Shown: one piece after another, positions 1 through 11,188 of the stretch | Position numbering within the stretch: position 1 is the stretch's first letter | Layout of the letters: each line of letters opens with the position of its first letter | DNA from: Astragalus membranaceus | Taxonomy: Eukaryota > Streptophyta > Magnoliopsida > Fabales > Fabaceae | NCBI GenBank assembly: GCA_039519185.1 | Contig: CM076847.1 | Span: 1,860,001-1,924,000 of the forward strand | Reading direction: 5' to 3' | DNA length: 64,000 nt | Notes under the pieces: model-generated | Told to the model about the DNA's origin: nothing | Database searches by the model: none | What the model saw: only the letters and a program-made list of their open reading frames with translations | Made by a program: the position numbers and the translations under genes

Positions 1-229
1 TCAATTTCTGTTGTTGTTTGTTAATTAATGATGGTAGGAAAGGTGGCTGTTGTTAAATCATGTCACCAAAATGAGAGTTGTTCTTCAGAACCGCAAACCA
101 ACCACTCTCCAAAGGTGAATTAGACATCATTCTTGCATTATTTTATTCCAATTCATCATTGATATTAGCTACAATGCTTACGAATTACTCATAATTTCAC
201 ACTTGCCTCTCTCTCTCTCTCTCACGCAG

Positions 230-1636
230 GAACCCCAATCCCAAGTAACTGTTTCGAGGCGTAGTTGTCTGAGTTGTTTGTGTTCAAGTCTAGTTTTGAT
301 TAATGCATCCAAGGCAACCGCTCTTGATGGGATGGAAAGACCCGGCTGCAGAAATTGTGGTGGGAGCGGTGCCGTCATATGTAAGCTCAATAATTTACAT
401 GCTCATTTTTTCAGAAAGGGAAATTAGTATATATTGTCCAAGAAATCCCTGATATTGTAAATTGTTGGTCATTTTGGTTAAGTCATTAATTTCTGTTGGC
501 ACTGAAGTTGAATACCTCAAATCAAATATGTCCCTAAGAAAAAAAAATACTCATGATTGTCAAATTTTTCCTTATGCCTGTAAGCTAAATTGAGTTTCAA
601 AGACTAAAATGGGTTTCACCTGCTTTCTTTACACATAGTGCCCAGGTTGCTAATATAATGTGATTCATTATTGGATTGAGTAATTCTTGCATGATTCAAC
701 ATGAGCACAATGTTTATAGGCACAACTAATCAATAGCTTATAATGAAATTAAAAAATGACTTCATCATCAACTTCGTTCTCTTTTTTATTCATGTTTTAA
801 TTTTAGCTTATGGTTGGTTTGTGTCTGTAGGCACAATGCTCATGCAAGAATTAGTCCGTGGATCAGTTAAGAATATAGTTGTTTGCTACCATATCTGAAA
901 CATTTTACGAATGTGGAGTCAGTGTATATGACTTTTCTTTTTTTAAAGAGTAGATAATTATCAAACAACTCTTATTTCTCGCATACTTTGATCCATAAGA
1001 CATTTACTTTTCACGTAGGTGATATGTGTGGTGGCACAGGAAAATGGAAAGCTCTAAATAGGAAGCGAGCAAAAGATGTTTATGAGTTTACAGAGTGTCC
1101 AAATTGTTATGGTATGATGAAATCCACTTTCTACTTTACTCCCTTCCATTTTGTTATGCATAGCAAGAAATGATAAAGGCGTTGTTCCGCTCAAAGCAAT
1201 CTCGAAAATTCTGTTCTGATTCTCAATCAGATCATGTGAAGACGACCTTTGATGTCGTGGTTTTTGTTAGATTAGGGCTCTATGATATGATTCATAAAAG
1301 AACAATATAGTGTAAAATGGTTCATGTAACTGACATTCATCTAGTGGCAAAAAGACTTTGGCTGCTGTTGTAAGAGTTTTGGTCTCTTTTTCTCCTCACT
1401 TTCCACCCCTTCTTTTACCTTATTCAACCATGATTTTACTTTTCAAGTATTTCCATATGCAATCAACTTGCATGGATGATAAATAATACAGTTTATAAAC
1501 TATAGGTAGAGGAAAGCTTGTCTGCCCCGTGTGTTTAGGAACTGGTGTGCCAAACAATAAAGGTCTTCTAAGGAGGCCTGATGCTAAGAAACTTCTTGAT
1601 AAGATGTATAATAGCCGGCTACTTCCAAACTCTTAG
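230..1636 (+). CDS. PSA2: Plastid DnaJ-type zinc-finger protein (PSA2-like), 3' part, three exons
   Basis: Exons 230-380, 1019-1111 and 1506-1636 join in frame across GT-AG introns and give the last 124 residues, ending in TAG. The first exon, with the start codon, lies left of the window. Four CxxCxGxG-type repeats are visible: CRNCGGSG, CDMCGGTG, CPNCYGRG and CPVCLGTG, with the second and fourth each crossing or following an intron. This is the cysteine-rich zinc-binding fold of DnaJ without a J domain. Just before it lie an RR pair, a hydrophobic stretch and an A-x-A-like end (NASKATA), which resembles a twin-arginine thylakoid-lumen targeting signal. That combination fits PSA2, a lumenal protein needed for photosystem I accumulation. 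The family assignment is firm; the PSA2 orthology is recognition from memory and less sure. The last exon ends in the basic tail NSRLLPNS. Confidence 0.85.
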
Positions 1637-2475
1637 AAGGTAAATTTTCTTTGTTGCAAAAAGTCACTGGTGTCTAGAATATTAATCTTTTGTTGCTGTT
1701 ATTCACTGTATACATTATTTTCAGGGTCCATGTGAGCACAAATGAGGCTTGCCAATGCTGCTTTTGGGCACAAGAACAATTTTCTTCTCCAGTTGACAAA
1801 GCCAATGACTGCAGTGGTAATCAACTCGAGCACAAAACACGCGGAATATTTTTTGTTTTGCCTCTATATATTTTTGATCTGGATAAGAACTCTAAATAGT
1901 GGCTTGGTAATGGCATTCAAGGTTCTGTACGGAAACTTGTAACAAAAAAAAGATTCTGTACGAAAAAGTTCATTTTTCAATGGTAACAATCGCCATATTC
2001 ACACAGACTGAACAGGCTTCCAAGATGCCATGTATAGTATAAACATTGAGCAAATATTTCTAGCAAGAAAGTCCTATTTAGTTGCCTAGTAAATCTGTGA
2101 ATGTTCATGCAACTCATGTGTATCTAGGTTATTATATTCTCAAAGATGTGCAATAGGCTGATTTGTGCTATTTATTTATGAAATTTATTGGTTTTAAAAA
2201 CTAAACAGAATGTAAACATGTATTGCCCTATTGGCTGACCTTATTGACCGACTAACTCTGGTACGTGACTATAATAGTCTATAGCCATTAGACGAGCCCC
2301 GAAATTGAACTTATTTTGTTCAAGTTATATAACTTTTGAGTTTTGACTATCATTTTTTCGCTACGTGTTATGAGTGTGAAGTATCCACCCTTGTCGGGGA
2401 ACACCCATTTCCCAAACACTATGACACCCAGTTAACACCCAGTTAGTTCAGGATTTGGGTTTACCTACTAATTAG
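1637..2475. other. Intergenic spacer
   Basis: AT-rich DNA between the zinc-finger gene and the copia LTR. The first part is probably its 3' UTR. I see no coding or repeat structure. Confidence 0.4.
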
Positions 2476-2712
2476 TGTCAAACATAACACACGATATTGT
2501 TTACGCAGTTCGACCAAAGATTGCCTACGTCTGCGACTACAGAGTTGATGTAGTTCCATTTTATTAATAATGATTCGGTGTCCTTGAATACAATTACAAA
2601 TGAGATTAAATAGCTTTGTCTCTCAAAACCTAACGGGCCTGGACCAAAGCATAAGCATATAAATAAATCTACACAACTACTATTTACAGCTTCCCTATTT
2701 TCCTTATTCACA
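2476..2712 (-). repeat. LTR of copia remnant 1
   Basis: A 237-bp stretch begins TGTCAAAC and ends ATTCACA, so it has TG...CA termini. It abuts a purine tract (on the minus strand, GAGGGGGGA) that directly follows the end of the copia pol frame, which is where a 3' LTR should lie. No matching 5' LTR is present. Confidence 0.65.
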
Positions 2713-3800
2713 TCCCCCCTCAAATTGATGCAGGTCATCAATGAGCATCAATTTGCTGACAAGAAATTGATGGCGTGGAGAAGGAACAGCTTTGGTCAAA
2801 ATGCATGCAACTTGAAATTGAGTATTGATATGAGGGATGGATATAACGTGATTATCATAGGCTTCACGAATTGCATGACAATCAACTTCGATATGCTTAG
2901 TACGCTCATGAAAAACCGGATTTGCAACAATCTGAATGGCACTTGTATTGTCAGCATAGAGAGATGTCGGTTCGGTTTGAGGAAATCCAAGTTCACCCAA
3001 AAGGCCACGAAGTCAAAGTATTTCAGAGCATGTCGTAGACATAGCACGATACTCCGATTCGGTTGAGGATTTAGAGACTCTCGCTTGCTTCTTACTTTTC
3101 CAAAAGATCAACGAAGAACCAAGAAACATGCACCAACCCGTGACAGAGCGGCGAGTGTCAGGACACCCAGCCCAATCAGCATCACTGTAGGCACTCAACG
3201 TAAGGGGGGTTCCATTAGGAAAGAATAAACCCCGTTGAGAGGTACCTTTCAAGTAGCGAATAATACGACGAACCGCTGCTAGGTGAAGATGACGAGGAGA
3301 ATGCATGAACTGACTGACTTGCTGAACAGCAAATGAAATATCTGGTCGTGTAATGGTCAAGTAGTTAAGACTACCCACGAACTGTCGATACAATAACGGA
3401 TCAGTCAAAAGTTCACCCTCGTCACGGTGGTATTTAACATTAACTTCAAGAGGAGTATTCACAGGATTAGCGGATTCGAGGCCAGCCATAGCAATAAGGT
3501 CGGTGGCATACTTGTGCTGATGGAGAAATATGCCCTTAGAAGTAGAATAAACCTCGAGTCCAAGAAAATAATGTAACAGACCAAGATCTTTCATTTGAAA
3601 TGAGGCTTGAAGCTGTTGTTTAACTTCCTGTATGGATGCTGCATCAGAACCCGTAATGATCATATCATCAACATAAATAAGGAGTAGAACAATGCCCGTA
3701 GATGTGCGGTGAATGAACAAAGACGAATCATACTGACTTTGAGTAAAAAAGAACCCAAGTAGAGTGGAACGGAATTTCGCATACGATTTGGGATTGAAAA
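2713..3800 (-). pseudogene. Ty1/copia pol remnant 1: reverse transcriptase C-terminal part and RNase H
   Basis: The minus strand encodes the second half of a copia reverse transcriptase followed by RNase H. The RT box YVDDMIITG is at the start, followed by FQMKDLGLLHYFLG, the RNase H entry SDADWAGCPDTRRS, STESEYRAMS, and then ADNTSAIQIVANPVFHERTK and HIEVDCH. The frame breaks near 3000-3013, separating RNase H into two reading frames. The upstream RT, integrase and gag are absent: coding similarity stops at about 3790-3800 and gives way to unrelated tandem repeats. It is a dead, 5'-truncated element ending in the LTR at 2476-2712. Confidence 0.9.
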
Positions 3801-3965
3801 CGATTTGGCTGCGTTTCTGTTTTTGAAGATTGAAGGAAAACGTTTTGATGGAAGATGCGTTTCTGTTTCATATTTATGTTTCATATTGCGTTTCTGTTTT
3901 TGAAGATTGAAGGAAAACGTTTTGATGGAACGTTTTGATGGAAAACGTTTCTGTTTCATATTTGT
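3801..3965. repeat. Short imperfect tandem repeats
   Basis: A module containing GCGTTTCTGTTTTTGAAGAT and GGAAAACGTTTTGATGGAA is repeated two to three times with partial units. It sits at the broken end of the copia remnant and may be filler DNA from its truncation. Confidence 0.6.
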
Positions 3966-4054
3966 TGGATCCAGATCTGAATTAACGAAGAAGATGAGTC
4001 AGGATCCAGATTTGGTTTTTATGTAATATATATTGATAGTTGTGTTTAAAAACC

Positions 4055-4140
4055 CAAATCATGTTGTGGCCTAGTGGTAATTGGACGCCCCAACCACCAC
4101 CAGGTCACGAGTTCAACACTCATCTCCCTACAAAACATTT
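4055..4140 (+). repeat. Possible tRNA-derived SINE head
   Basis: The stretch has an A-box-like TGGCCTAGTGGTAATTGG and, about 30 bp later, a B-box-like GGTCACGAGTTCAAC. This is the internal Pol III promoter layout of plant SINEs. No poly-A tail or TSD was recognised, so the call is tentative. Confidence 0.35.
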
Positions 4141-4149
4141 ATTTTTTAG

Positions 4150-4480
4150 TAACAAGGGTGCCTCCACTTGCCAAGTGTGTGCCACGTGGCAGCCATCCAT
4201 TGGTTGCTGACGTGGCACATGTCAGTGCCACGTGGCAGTGGTGACATAAGAGCTGACGTGGCATGTCAGTGTCACGTGTCACAGAGGCCCAATAATATGG
4301 TGACGCGTGGCAGGGGGTAACTGGATAATGTTAATTTTACATTTTTTAACAGAAAACTTAACAGCAGGGGCAACTGGATAACGTTACATTTTGCAATGTT
4401 TGTTTTAAACATTTTTTTTTGTAGGGGGTAACTGAATAATGGGTATACTTGCAGGGGGTAATACCTATTTAAACCTATAA
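4150..4480. other. Non-coding spacer with clustered ACGTG motifs
   Basis: Between about 4185 and 4320 there are many CACGTGG, GACGTGGC and CACGTGTC motifs, partly as inverted pairs. Three spaced copies of a GGGGTAACTGGATAA-like phrase follow (about 4310, 4370 and 4425). It looks like part of an unclassified repeat and not a gene. Confidence 0.45.
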
Positions 4481-4528
4481 TATAATAGCAGTTAATTTAT
4501 TTATGGTTTTTAAATAGCGTGTTGCGGA

Positions 4529-4734
4529 TGTTGGTTTCAGAAAGTGTTGTGAGAGAGAACTGTGTTGTTTATTATTGGATAGTCACCTCTTATAGAGGAA
4601 AAATGTACAAGCTCTACAGGTGCATACCTGTTACAACAGAGAAGGTATACAGCTTAACTAACTAAGTAACTAAAACAACTATTAGTTATTGCATTAGCTA
4701 ATTAACCAATTCAAAGATTATTTTACAATTAACA
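4529..4734 (-). repeat. LTR of copia remnant 2
   Basis: It runs from TGTTGGTTTC to CAATTAACA, with TGTT/AACA ends, and is followed on its inner side by the purine tract TTAAGGGAGGA (minus strand). It contains a TATAAGAGG-type core. Its sequence differs from the LTR at 2476-2712, so this is a separate family. Confidence 0.6.
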
Positions 4735-4765
4735 TCCTCCCTTAAACTGATCTGTGTACAAGCAG

Positions 4766-5187
4766 TCAGTTTAATCTTGTAATCTTGCACATCCCAAGCT
4801 GGCTCCTTAACTTCTCAAATGTCTCAACCTTAAGTGCCTTAGTCATTATGTCTGTTGTTTGATCCTGAGTCGTACAGTGGACCAATTCAATTCTGCCTTG
4901 CTTGCTCAGTTCCCTTAGGCAGTGGAATCGCACATCAATGTGCTTACTTCTTCCATGCATTACTGGATTCTTGCTTAGCTTGATTGTAGAAGTATTATCA
5001 CAGAGAATCTTCATGCTGTCCTGTTGCCTTAGACCCAAACTGTCCGGTATCCTGCTTAACCAAATGCCTTGACAGACACACACAGCAGCAGCAATGAATT
5101 CTGCTTCTGTTGTTGATAGTGTCACTACAGGCGGTTTCCTTGAACACCATGACACATCACCATTTCCCAGTAGTAACACACACCCTG
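4766..5187 (-). pseudogene. Ty1/copia pol remnant 2: RNase H C-terminus
   Basis: About 137 residues of copia RNase H are open: VSWCSRKPPVVTLSTTEAEF, then LCDNTSTIKLSKNPVMHGRS, KHIDVRFHCLRE and the usual end TDIMTKAL. The frame ends just before the purine tract and LTR at 4529-4734. All upstream pol and gag sequence is missing. The break at about 5187 lies some 210 bp upstream of the F-box start codon, so the element forms the distal 5' flank of that gene. Confidence 0.88.
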
Positions 5188-5323
5188 TGGGAGCAGTTTC
5201 CGCTGTTCATCCTCCAACAAGCAATCGGCACCCGTCCATCCTCCAACAAATCAACGGCTACGATCATCATCTATTCATTTCCTTCTTCGCGCACAGCACA
5301 GACCCCTAATTTCAAAACCACAC

Positions 5324-5330
5324 TATATAG
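5324..5330 (+). promoter_or_regulatory. Putative TATA box of the F-box gene
   Basis: TATATAG lies about 70 bp upstream of the ATG at 5399, a normal distance for a plant gene with a short 5' UTR. Confidence 0.4.
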
Positions 5331-5398
5331 TCCATCCCTCTCATCTATCCTGACGAAAGAAACCCCATTTTGCTTCTGTGCGACGGCAAGAGTGAGAG

Positions 5399-6625
5399 AT
5401 GACAGCACATAGCGACGGCGATGATCGAAAGGAAGCGGTTTGGTCTCAGCCACCAACGGATGAATCAACCTTCGATTCCGGAACAATACCATTAGATCTG
5501 GTGGAAGATATCCTGTGTAGGCTACCCGTGAAGTTATTGATGCAATTACAATGTGTTTGCAAGTCTTGGAACTCCTTAATTTGTAATCCCATATTCGCCA
5601 AGAAACACCTATGCTTGTCACGGACGCTATCCAACCGCCACCACCTCATCTCAATCCCTGCAGACCGAAGATTCCATCTCTGGGATTCCCTACTCCCTTC
5701 ATTTTCCAACTCTTTGTCGACTAGCATTCCAAAGACGCCGCTCTGCTTCCCTTTGAATATTCAAGAAGGTTATTATAAGGTAATTGGCTCTTGTGATGGT
5801 ATTTTCTGTTTTTCTATTAGAATATACAATGATCGTGTTATGGTATGGAATCCTTCCATTAATAAATTCAAGATATTGCCACCTATGGAAAATCAACCAG
5901 AATTGGAACCGAAAGGAGTTGATGGTAGTACAATTTATGGGTTTGGCTATGATCGTCTTACTGAAAATTACAAAGTGGTTGCTTTTTGTTGCTACAGAGT
6001 AGGTTACCTAATTAATCGGGTTTGTAAAAAAGTTGAGGTTCATACTTTGGGTACTGATATTTGGAAAACTATTAAGGGCTTACCTTCTTTCCCTTTTGGT
6101 TTTGGTTTCATATATAGTGAATGCGGGATATATTTGAGTGGCACGATTAACTGGTTGGCAGACTGGTTGGGAATTATTGGTTCACTTTCTAGGTCGTGGG
6201 TCATTTTTTCTTTTGATTTAGGAAATGAGTCTTATCAAGAGCTTTTGCCTCCTGATGATCGAGGGTTGGATGTGATTTACATGAACTTGGGCGTGTTGAG
6301 GGATTGCTTATGCATCCTTGCTCGTGCTAGGACTTTAGTTATTCATGTTTGGCTTATGGAGGATTATGGAAACGAAGACTCTTGGACTAAACTATTCGCT
6401 ATTGTTAGTTATGATGAACTTTTTGTTGGTCGAGAACTTACTCCTGTGTGTCCGCTTTATATTTTAGAGGATGACCAACTACTTTTGGACTTCACAGTGA
6501 AGATAGTTATTTACAATTCTAGGAATCGTACTATACAGATTTTGAAGGTTCCGTCCATCTCTGGTGGTTCTGGTGGTTGTAAGTATTACAACCATGTCTA
6601 CGTCGAGAGTTTGATATCACCTTGA
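5399..6625 (+). CDS. F-box protein with F-box-associated interaction domain
   Basis: An intronless ORF of 408 residues, the usual size and structure for the large plant F-box/FBA family. The F-box is at about residues 28-72 (IPLDLVEDILCRLPVK, then VCKSWNSLICNPIFAKKHL). It is followed by the F-box-associated beta-propeller-like region with the diagnostic GSCDGIFCF, VWNPSINKFKILPP and YGFGYD phrases at about 130-200. Such proteins are substrate adaptors: the F-box binds SKP1 in an SCF ubiquitin ligase and the C-terminal domain recruits the target. The substrate cannot be inferred. The frame has no breaks, the ATG is the first in the frame, and a TATA box lies upstream. A copia fragment abuts the promoter. 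Confidence 0.92.
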   Translation: MTAHSDGDDRKEAVWSQPPTDESTFDSGTIPLDLVEDILCRLPVKLLMQLQCVCKSWNSLICNPIFAKKHLCLSRTLSNRHHLISIPADRRFHLWDSLLPSFSNSLSTSIPKTPLCFPLNIQEGYYKVIGSCDGIFCFSIRIYNDRVMVWNPSINKFKILPPMENQPELEPKGVDGSTIYGFGYDRLTENYKVVAFCCYRVGYLINRVCKKVEVHTLGTDIWKTIKGLPSFPFGFGFIYSECGIYLSGTINWLADWLGIIGSLSRSWVIFSFDLGNESYQELLPPDDRGLDVIYMNLGVLRDCLCILARARTLVIHVWLMEDYGNEDSWTKLFAIVSYDELFVGRELTPVCPLYILEDDQLLLDFTVKIVIYNSRNRTIQILKVPSISGGSGGCKYYNHVYVESLISP

Positions 6626-7476
6626 CATTGTTAGGACATAAACGCCGCCTTATGTATTTTCATTAATTTCATCATTTATATAATGTTAGTTCTAGTTTCT
6701 TGGGACTAAATAGTTAAATTTAAATTATGGTTGATGTAATCTGCAACTTCAAATTCTATTTATCAATTATTGTTTCCATAATCCACTTGTGCAACTAACA
6801 AATTCATTTACCCTTTTAAATGACCAATAATCCTTAATATTCTAGTTTTAGCTTGCAGAATTTTTAATGAATTTGGGAAGTCTAGAATTTGGAATGGTTT
6901 TGCTGTCGTCATGGTATAATAAGCTACTTCATACCCAAAATCACATTTGTCAAAGAATACATTTCTTCTACTTCACATCTAGTTGTATCCTATTTGTCTC
7001 TTTATTTTGTTCAATTCGTTTTCGGTTACACTAACAACAGTTGCCCTTAGTCAGCTACATTCACGTCTTAGTTAGTTATGCCAGTTCAGTCTATAAATAT
7101 AATCACTGAGTTGATAATCTTACTGTGTAACAATTTTATTTTTCCAGATTAAATGCAAAGATTGTTTTCAGTTTCTCTCTAAAATCCAAAGATGCAGATT
7201 TTGCAGCCTTCCCCACAAATTCAACCATCTGTCTTTCAACAGTTTAATGTCATTGCTGCTAAATTGCCTAAGAGTGTGTTTGGATAGAGTAATTTTAGAG
7301 GGTAGTGTAATTTTTAAAGAAATTAAAATACATTGATTCAAAATATCATGTTTGCCTAGAAAATAAGTAGCATTTTAAAAATGCTGTAATTCTAAGATGT
7401 ATTTTGTATACTCTAAAACTGAGGGAATTGAAATAATAACACCTAATTTGGGAGAATTTTAATTTCCTCTCATTCT
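6626..7476. other. AT-rich spacer downstream of the F-box gene
   Basis: It probably holds the 3' UTR, then unassigned sequence. From about 7270 a phrase GAGTGTGTTTGGATAGAG resembles ends of common plant MITEs. The stretch ends at the 16-bp target site of the LINE-like insertion. Confidence 0.4.
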
Positions 7477-8414
7477 GGGCGCATAGGAGAGCCTCAACTT
7501 TACCGAAAAATGATTCAGATCCTCTCTATTGAGAGAGAGGTTGCGAACCCACGAGAGGGGTTGTCTTACGCGGCGGCCGCCGTGCCTGGTGTCCCAGCCG
7601 ATCTGCTCCAGCTGGTAGGGCGGGCATTCGTTGAAGACCCCTGGTCCACCGCTGATCGTGACGCGCTGCTCTTTCCGGAGGTGGCAGTCGTCCCTTCCTC
7701 GGTGAATGCTCCGCCTTACGTGGTGGCGGCCAAGGTCGGGGGATGGGTGGATCCGGTTGGTTTCGGTTCGATTTGGGTGCGATCAGATGCGATTTGGGTG
7801 CGACCTGGGTTGGGTGGATCCGGTGTGATTTGGGTGCGGCCTGGGCTGGATGGATCCGGTGCGATCTGGGTGAGATCCGGGGCGATCCGGTTTGTTTCAG
7901 ATCGGATTTATAGGATGCTGGTCCCCCTGGTGGATCCTCCCCATGATGCGGTTGTTCCTGTCCCACCTCCGCCGGAACCTCCTCCGTTTCTGGTTTCGTG
8001 TCGTTGCCTGGTCTGGTAGCGTCGCCGTCCGGTGAAGCCGCGTGTGGGGTGAGGCTCTGCGCTGATCGTGGCTGATTGGATCGTGGTTTTCTGGTTCGCT
8101 GTCGCTGCCCCGTGTTGGTGGCGGCTGTTCCTGGAATTGTTGCTGACTGTTACGGTTGTTCGTGGCGGGTCAGCACGGGTGGCTATCGTCACGGACTTTG
8201 GACCTGCAGTCTCGACTCCCCCCATCCCTTTCTGATGGTCAGGGTGTGTCGACTTGTCTGTGGTCTTTGGTTGTTTATTTTAGAGGTCTTTGTTAGGCTC
8301 TCTTTACTGTCCTTTTCCCCAAGGGTTTTGGTATAGTCCCCCCTTGTGTTTTTTGTACTGTTTTATTTTATTAATAAATTCGGGCCTACTGCCTGTTTTG
8401 CTAAAAAAAAAAAA
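7477..8414 (+). mobile_element. Non-autonomous LINE-derived retroinsertion with 16-bp TSD
   Basis: The 938-bp insert is flanked by the perfect 16-bp repeat AATTTCCTCTCATTCT (7461-7476 and 8415-8430) and ends in a run of A, the signature of target-primed reverse transcription. It is GC-rich in an AT-rich setting. It carries an open 169-residue frame (7510-8019) with imperfect repeats of the phrase GATTTGGGTGCG that I cannot match to a family. The last 90 bp (AAGGGTTTTGGTATAGTCCC to the A run) resemble an L1-type 3' end that recurs at about 12205. There is no endonuclease or reverse transcriptase, so it must have moved in trans. Confidence 0.8.
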
Positions 8415-8430
8415 AATTTCCTCTCATTCT

Positions 8431-9540
8431 CGAATAGCACTCTGGCTCGCACTCTTTAACTATCAACTCTTCACCATTCACCTCCATCTTCTCTCTTCGA
8501 CTGCACACCTCTTGGTTTGAGCTCCTCTTCAATTCGATCAGCTGGATCAATCGATATCTGGATCCATTTTTGAATCGATTTCTAAAATGGTGCTTTGACT
8601 CGATTTGAATTGATTTCTGAATCAATTGTTTTCCTATCATGTTGTGTTGATTGCTTTGAATTCATCGCATGATCTTTATCTGCTTACTCAATCGCCTATT
8701 GTGTTGATTTCAATCCAACGCTAGCAATGATGAGAGTTTGAAGATTTGTGTAAGCTTGACATGAGTAGCTTATCAAAATAGCACATGGTTGTTGAATTAT
8801 TGAATAAATTGATAAGGGGGCTAAGCATATTATTGATGTTCTTGTTTTGTTTCCTGTGACCTATTATTGTCAATGTTACTTTCAGAGCTCTTTTCTACTT
8901 ACCATTCATTCGTTTTTTAACATTTGGTTTTAGTAGCAGCTAATCATTGCATGCTGATTTCATCTATGCATTTGGTTTATAATGCACTTAAAATTGGTGT
9001 TGCAGCATAAAAGAAATGTGTTTTATAGTTTCTTGTGTGTCCTTAACTTTTCCAGATTTGGATATTCTTATACATATTGTGAAGGTTCCATAGCAGTAGA
9101 GTGTAAGTTAGGTTTATGATTAGCTTAAAAGCATGAAGTGTTAGTTACATTTGATTTCAAGAAATGGACATTGGGTATACAAACGGCCAAGGCTTTTTGG
9201 CACCTATTGAGGGACTAGGGCGGAGTCCTTCTTGTTCTTGACTATGGGCATGCACTCTATAACTGCCTAAGACATTATAGTTGTCTTTTTTATCTTTGTT
9301 GTAATGCAATCAGCAAATTATGAGAGATCCTCAAATATTCTGCTGCAATAATATAAGCCTTTTCTATTCAATTGTGTCAGTTCCTCTCAAAACATAGAAG
9401 ATTTGCCTTTAGCCGATTTGTCTTTGTGCAGTTGTGTGCATAATGTAATGCTTTGACAAGTTTATTATAATCACAGTGACATGCAATTGTTTATTATTCC
9501 TGAGTAATTTATTTATATAGTAGAACCTTAGAGATCTATA
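8431..9540. other. Unassigned non-coding DNA
   Basis: AT-rich, no convincing ORF, domain or repeat seen. A TCGAT-rich part near 8530-8620 stands out only by composition. Confidence 0.35.
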
Positions 9541-9729
9541 ACATTATACATGGATAGGGAGTATCTGTGTTATGGTATGAGTTGGGAAGGTAAAGCCACT
9601 GCAAACTCTGATGTGTTTTCTTTTGGTGTTTTTCTACTGAGGTTGCTTGTGGTAGGAAGCCTATAGAGCAAGTAAGGGAATATGATAGTGTAATTCTAGT
9701 TGATTTGGTGTATGAATGTTGGTTTTAGT
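9541..9729 (+). pseudogene. Lectin-type receptor kinase fragment
   Basis: Below the usual ORF length, frame 1 reads YMDREYL...GKATANSDVFSFGVFLL. After a one-base deletion at about 9639 it continues in another frame as EVACGRKPIEQVREYD and then LVDLVYECW. This matches the kinase activation-loop end (APE region), the SDVFSFG motif and the following LLE-ACGRKPIE segment typical of L-type lectin receptor kinases. Only about 60 codons remain, with a frameshift and a stop. No other kinase subdomains were found nearby. Confidence 0.75.
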
Positions 9730-11126
9730 TACTTCTGCAACCAAGGCAAATGAACAAAAAATTACTGCCATGGTTTCTGATAGTTTTAGTTGCTTAAACT
9801 AGCTACTGAACAAATAGCTTAACTCCTATTCTGTTTTATTAAGTTGCTGGTTTTGGAGTCTTCAACTTCACTTCCTGTGTGTTGATTCAAGTCTGTCTGC
9901 CTTTTCTTCAATTACAATCATTTTGTGAGTTTTATATGCACTTGTTTTTGGATTATTGATGTTTATATGTTTTTTTTATCAGGTGTAGGGACCCTTTACT
10001 AACAAATTCAGAAGCAATTCCAACCGATGAACATATCTGCCCTTTATATGTAAATTTTTAGCAACGGAATTTTTTTATAGAAAAATTAGTTTATGGATAC
10101 ATATATAAGATGAAAAGCTTTAGATCCAATGACTTATTTATGGATACAAGTTAGCATATGTGATTGAGAATGACATTTTCCTTTAATACTCCATGTGATG
10201 GTAAATGTGGGTGTTTTAGATTATATTATGTATGAACTCATAAAGAGTAATAAATCATAGATTTGATTGAAAGGAAAAGGAGAAAGCTGCGAGTAAAAAA
10301 ATGAATTGTAATTGATAGGTTTGGTGGATCCATCAACGCCAGCAAGCATGGTGCATTTTTGTCGGGCCCCATTGAGCAACTTTGTCCGGATGTCATTGGA
10401 TGGGTCGGTTGGGCTCGTCAATTGTCGAATTTGCGTACGTGTATGTTTGATGCTTGGGTAAAATGAAGAATTGTAATTAATATAAAAATGAAGAATTTTA
10501 ATTACTTGATCCAAATAAATAATTTTAAGAATGAAAATTTTCAATATATTTATCCAAACAAAAAATTTGGAAATTGAAGCATTTTCAATTGCCTAGAAAT
10601 TGAAATTCCCTAGAATTTTCAATTGCTCCATTTAAAAGCACTCTAAAGGTCTACTTTTCTTTTCTTAGGCCAAATTATGGTTAATTTCTAACCATAAAGA
10701 AATGAGAAAACAGAGTTATGGTCGTGAGAATTTTTAGGCATCGTTTGAATTAATGAAGGGAAATAAAATGGAAGAATGAAATTTTATGGAATTCAAACCA
10801 TTTCCACTATAATAAAGTCAAATATTATCAAGTTTACTTAGTTCCTCCATAAAATACTAAAACAATTATATGAAAATTGTTAATTAGTTTCATTTAAATT
10901 CGTACTTTCGCATTCCATTTCACTCACTCATGATGTATCAAGATGCCGGATCAGTGATAGAAAAGTATCACTCAAGCTTAAAGAATTTTTTGTCTAAAAG
11001 CTAGCTTTTTGTCTATATGATTTCTTCTTTTAACAACACAGACACTAAATAAAGTCATAGAAAAATTGACTATCAGAGTTTACTCTCTCCTCTTTCTCTT
11101 CTATCTATCTATCTATCATTTTACTC
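9730..11126. other. Unassigned AT-rich DNA
   Basis: No supported gene. The part at 10550-10640 (CCAAACAAAAAATTTGG onward) and that at 10740-10925 look like MITE-type flanks, but I could not define termini. Confidence 0.3.
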
Positions 11127-11188
11127 TCTACTCAATTTCTGTTGTTGTTGTTTGTTAATTAATGATGGTAGGAAAGGTGGCTGTTGTT

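Noticed and set aside
2725..3066. Plus-strand ORF of 113 residues
   Set aside because: It is the antisense shadow of the copia RNase H on the minus strand.
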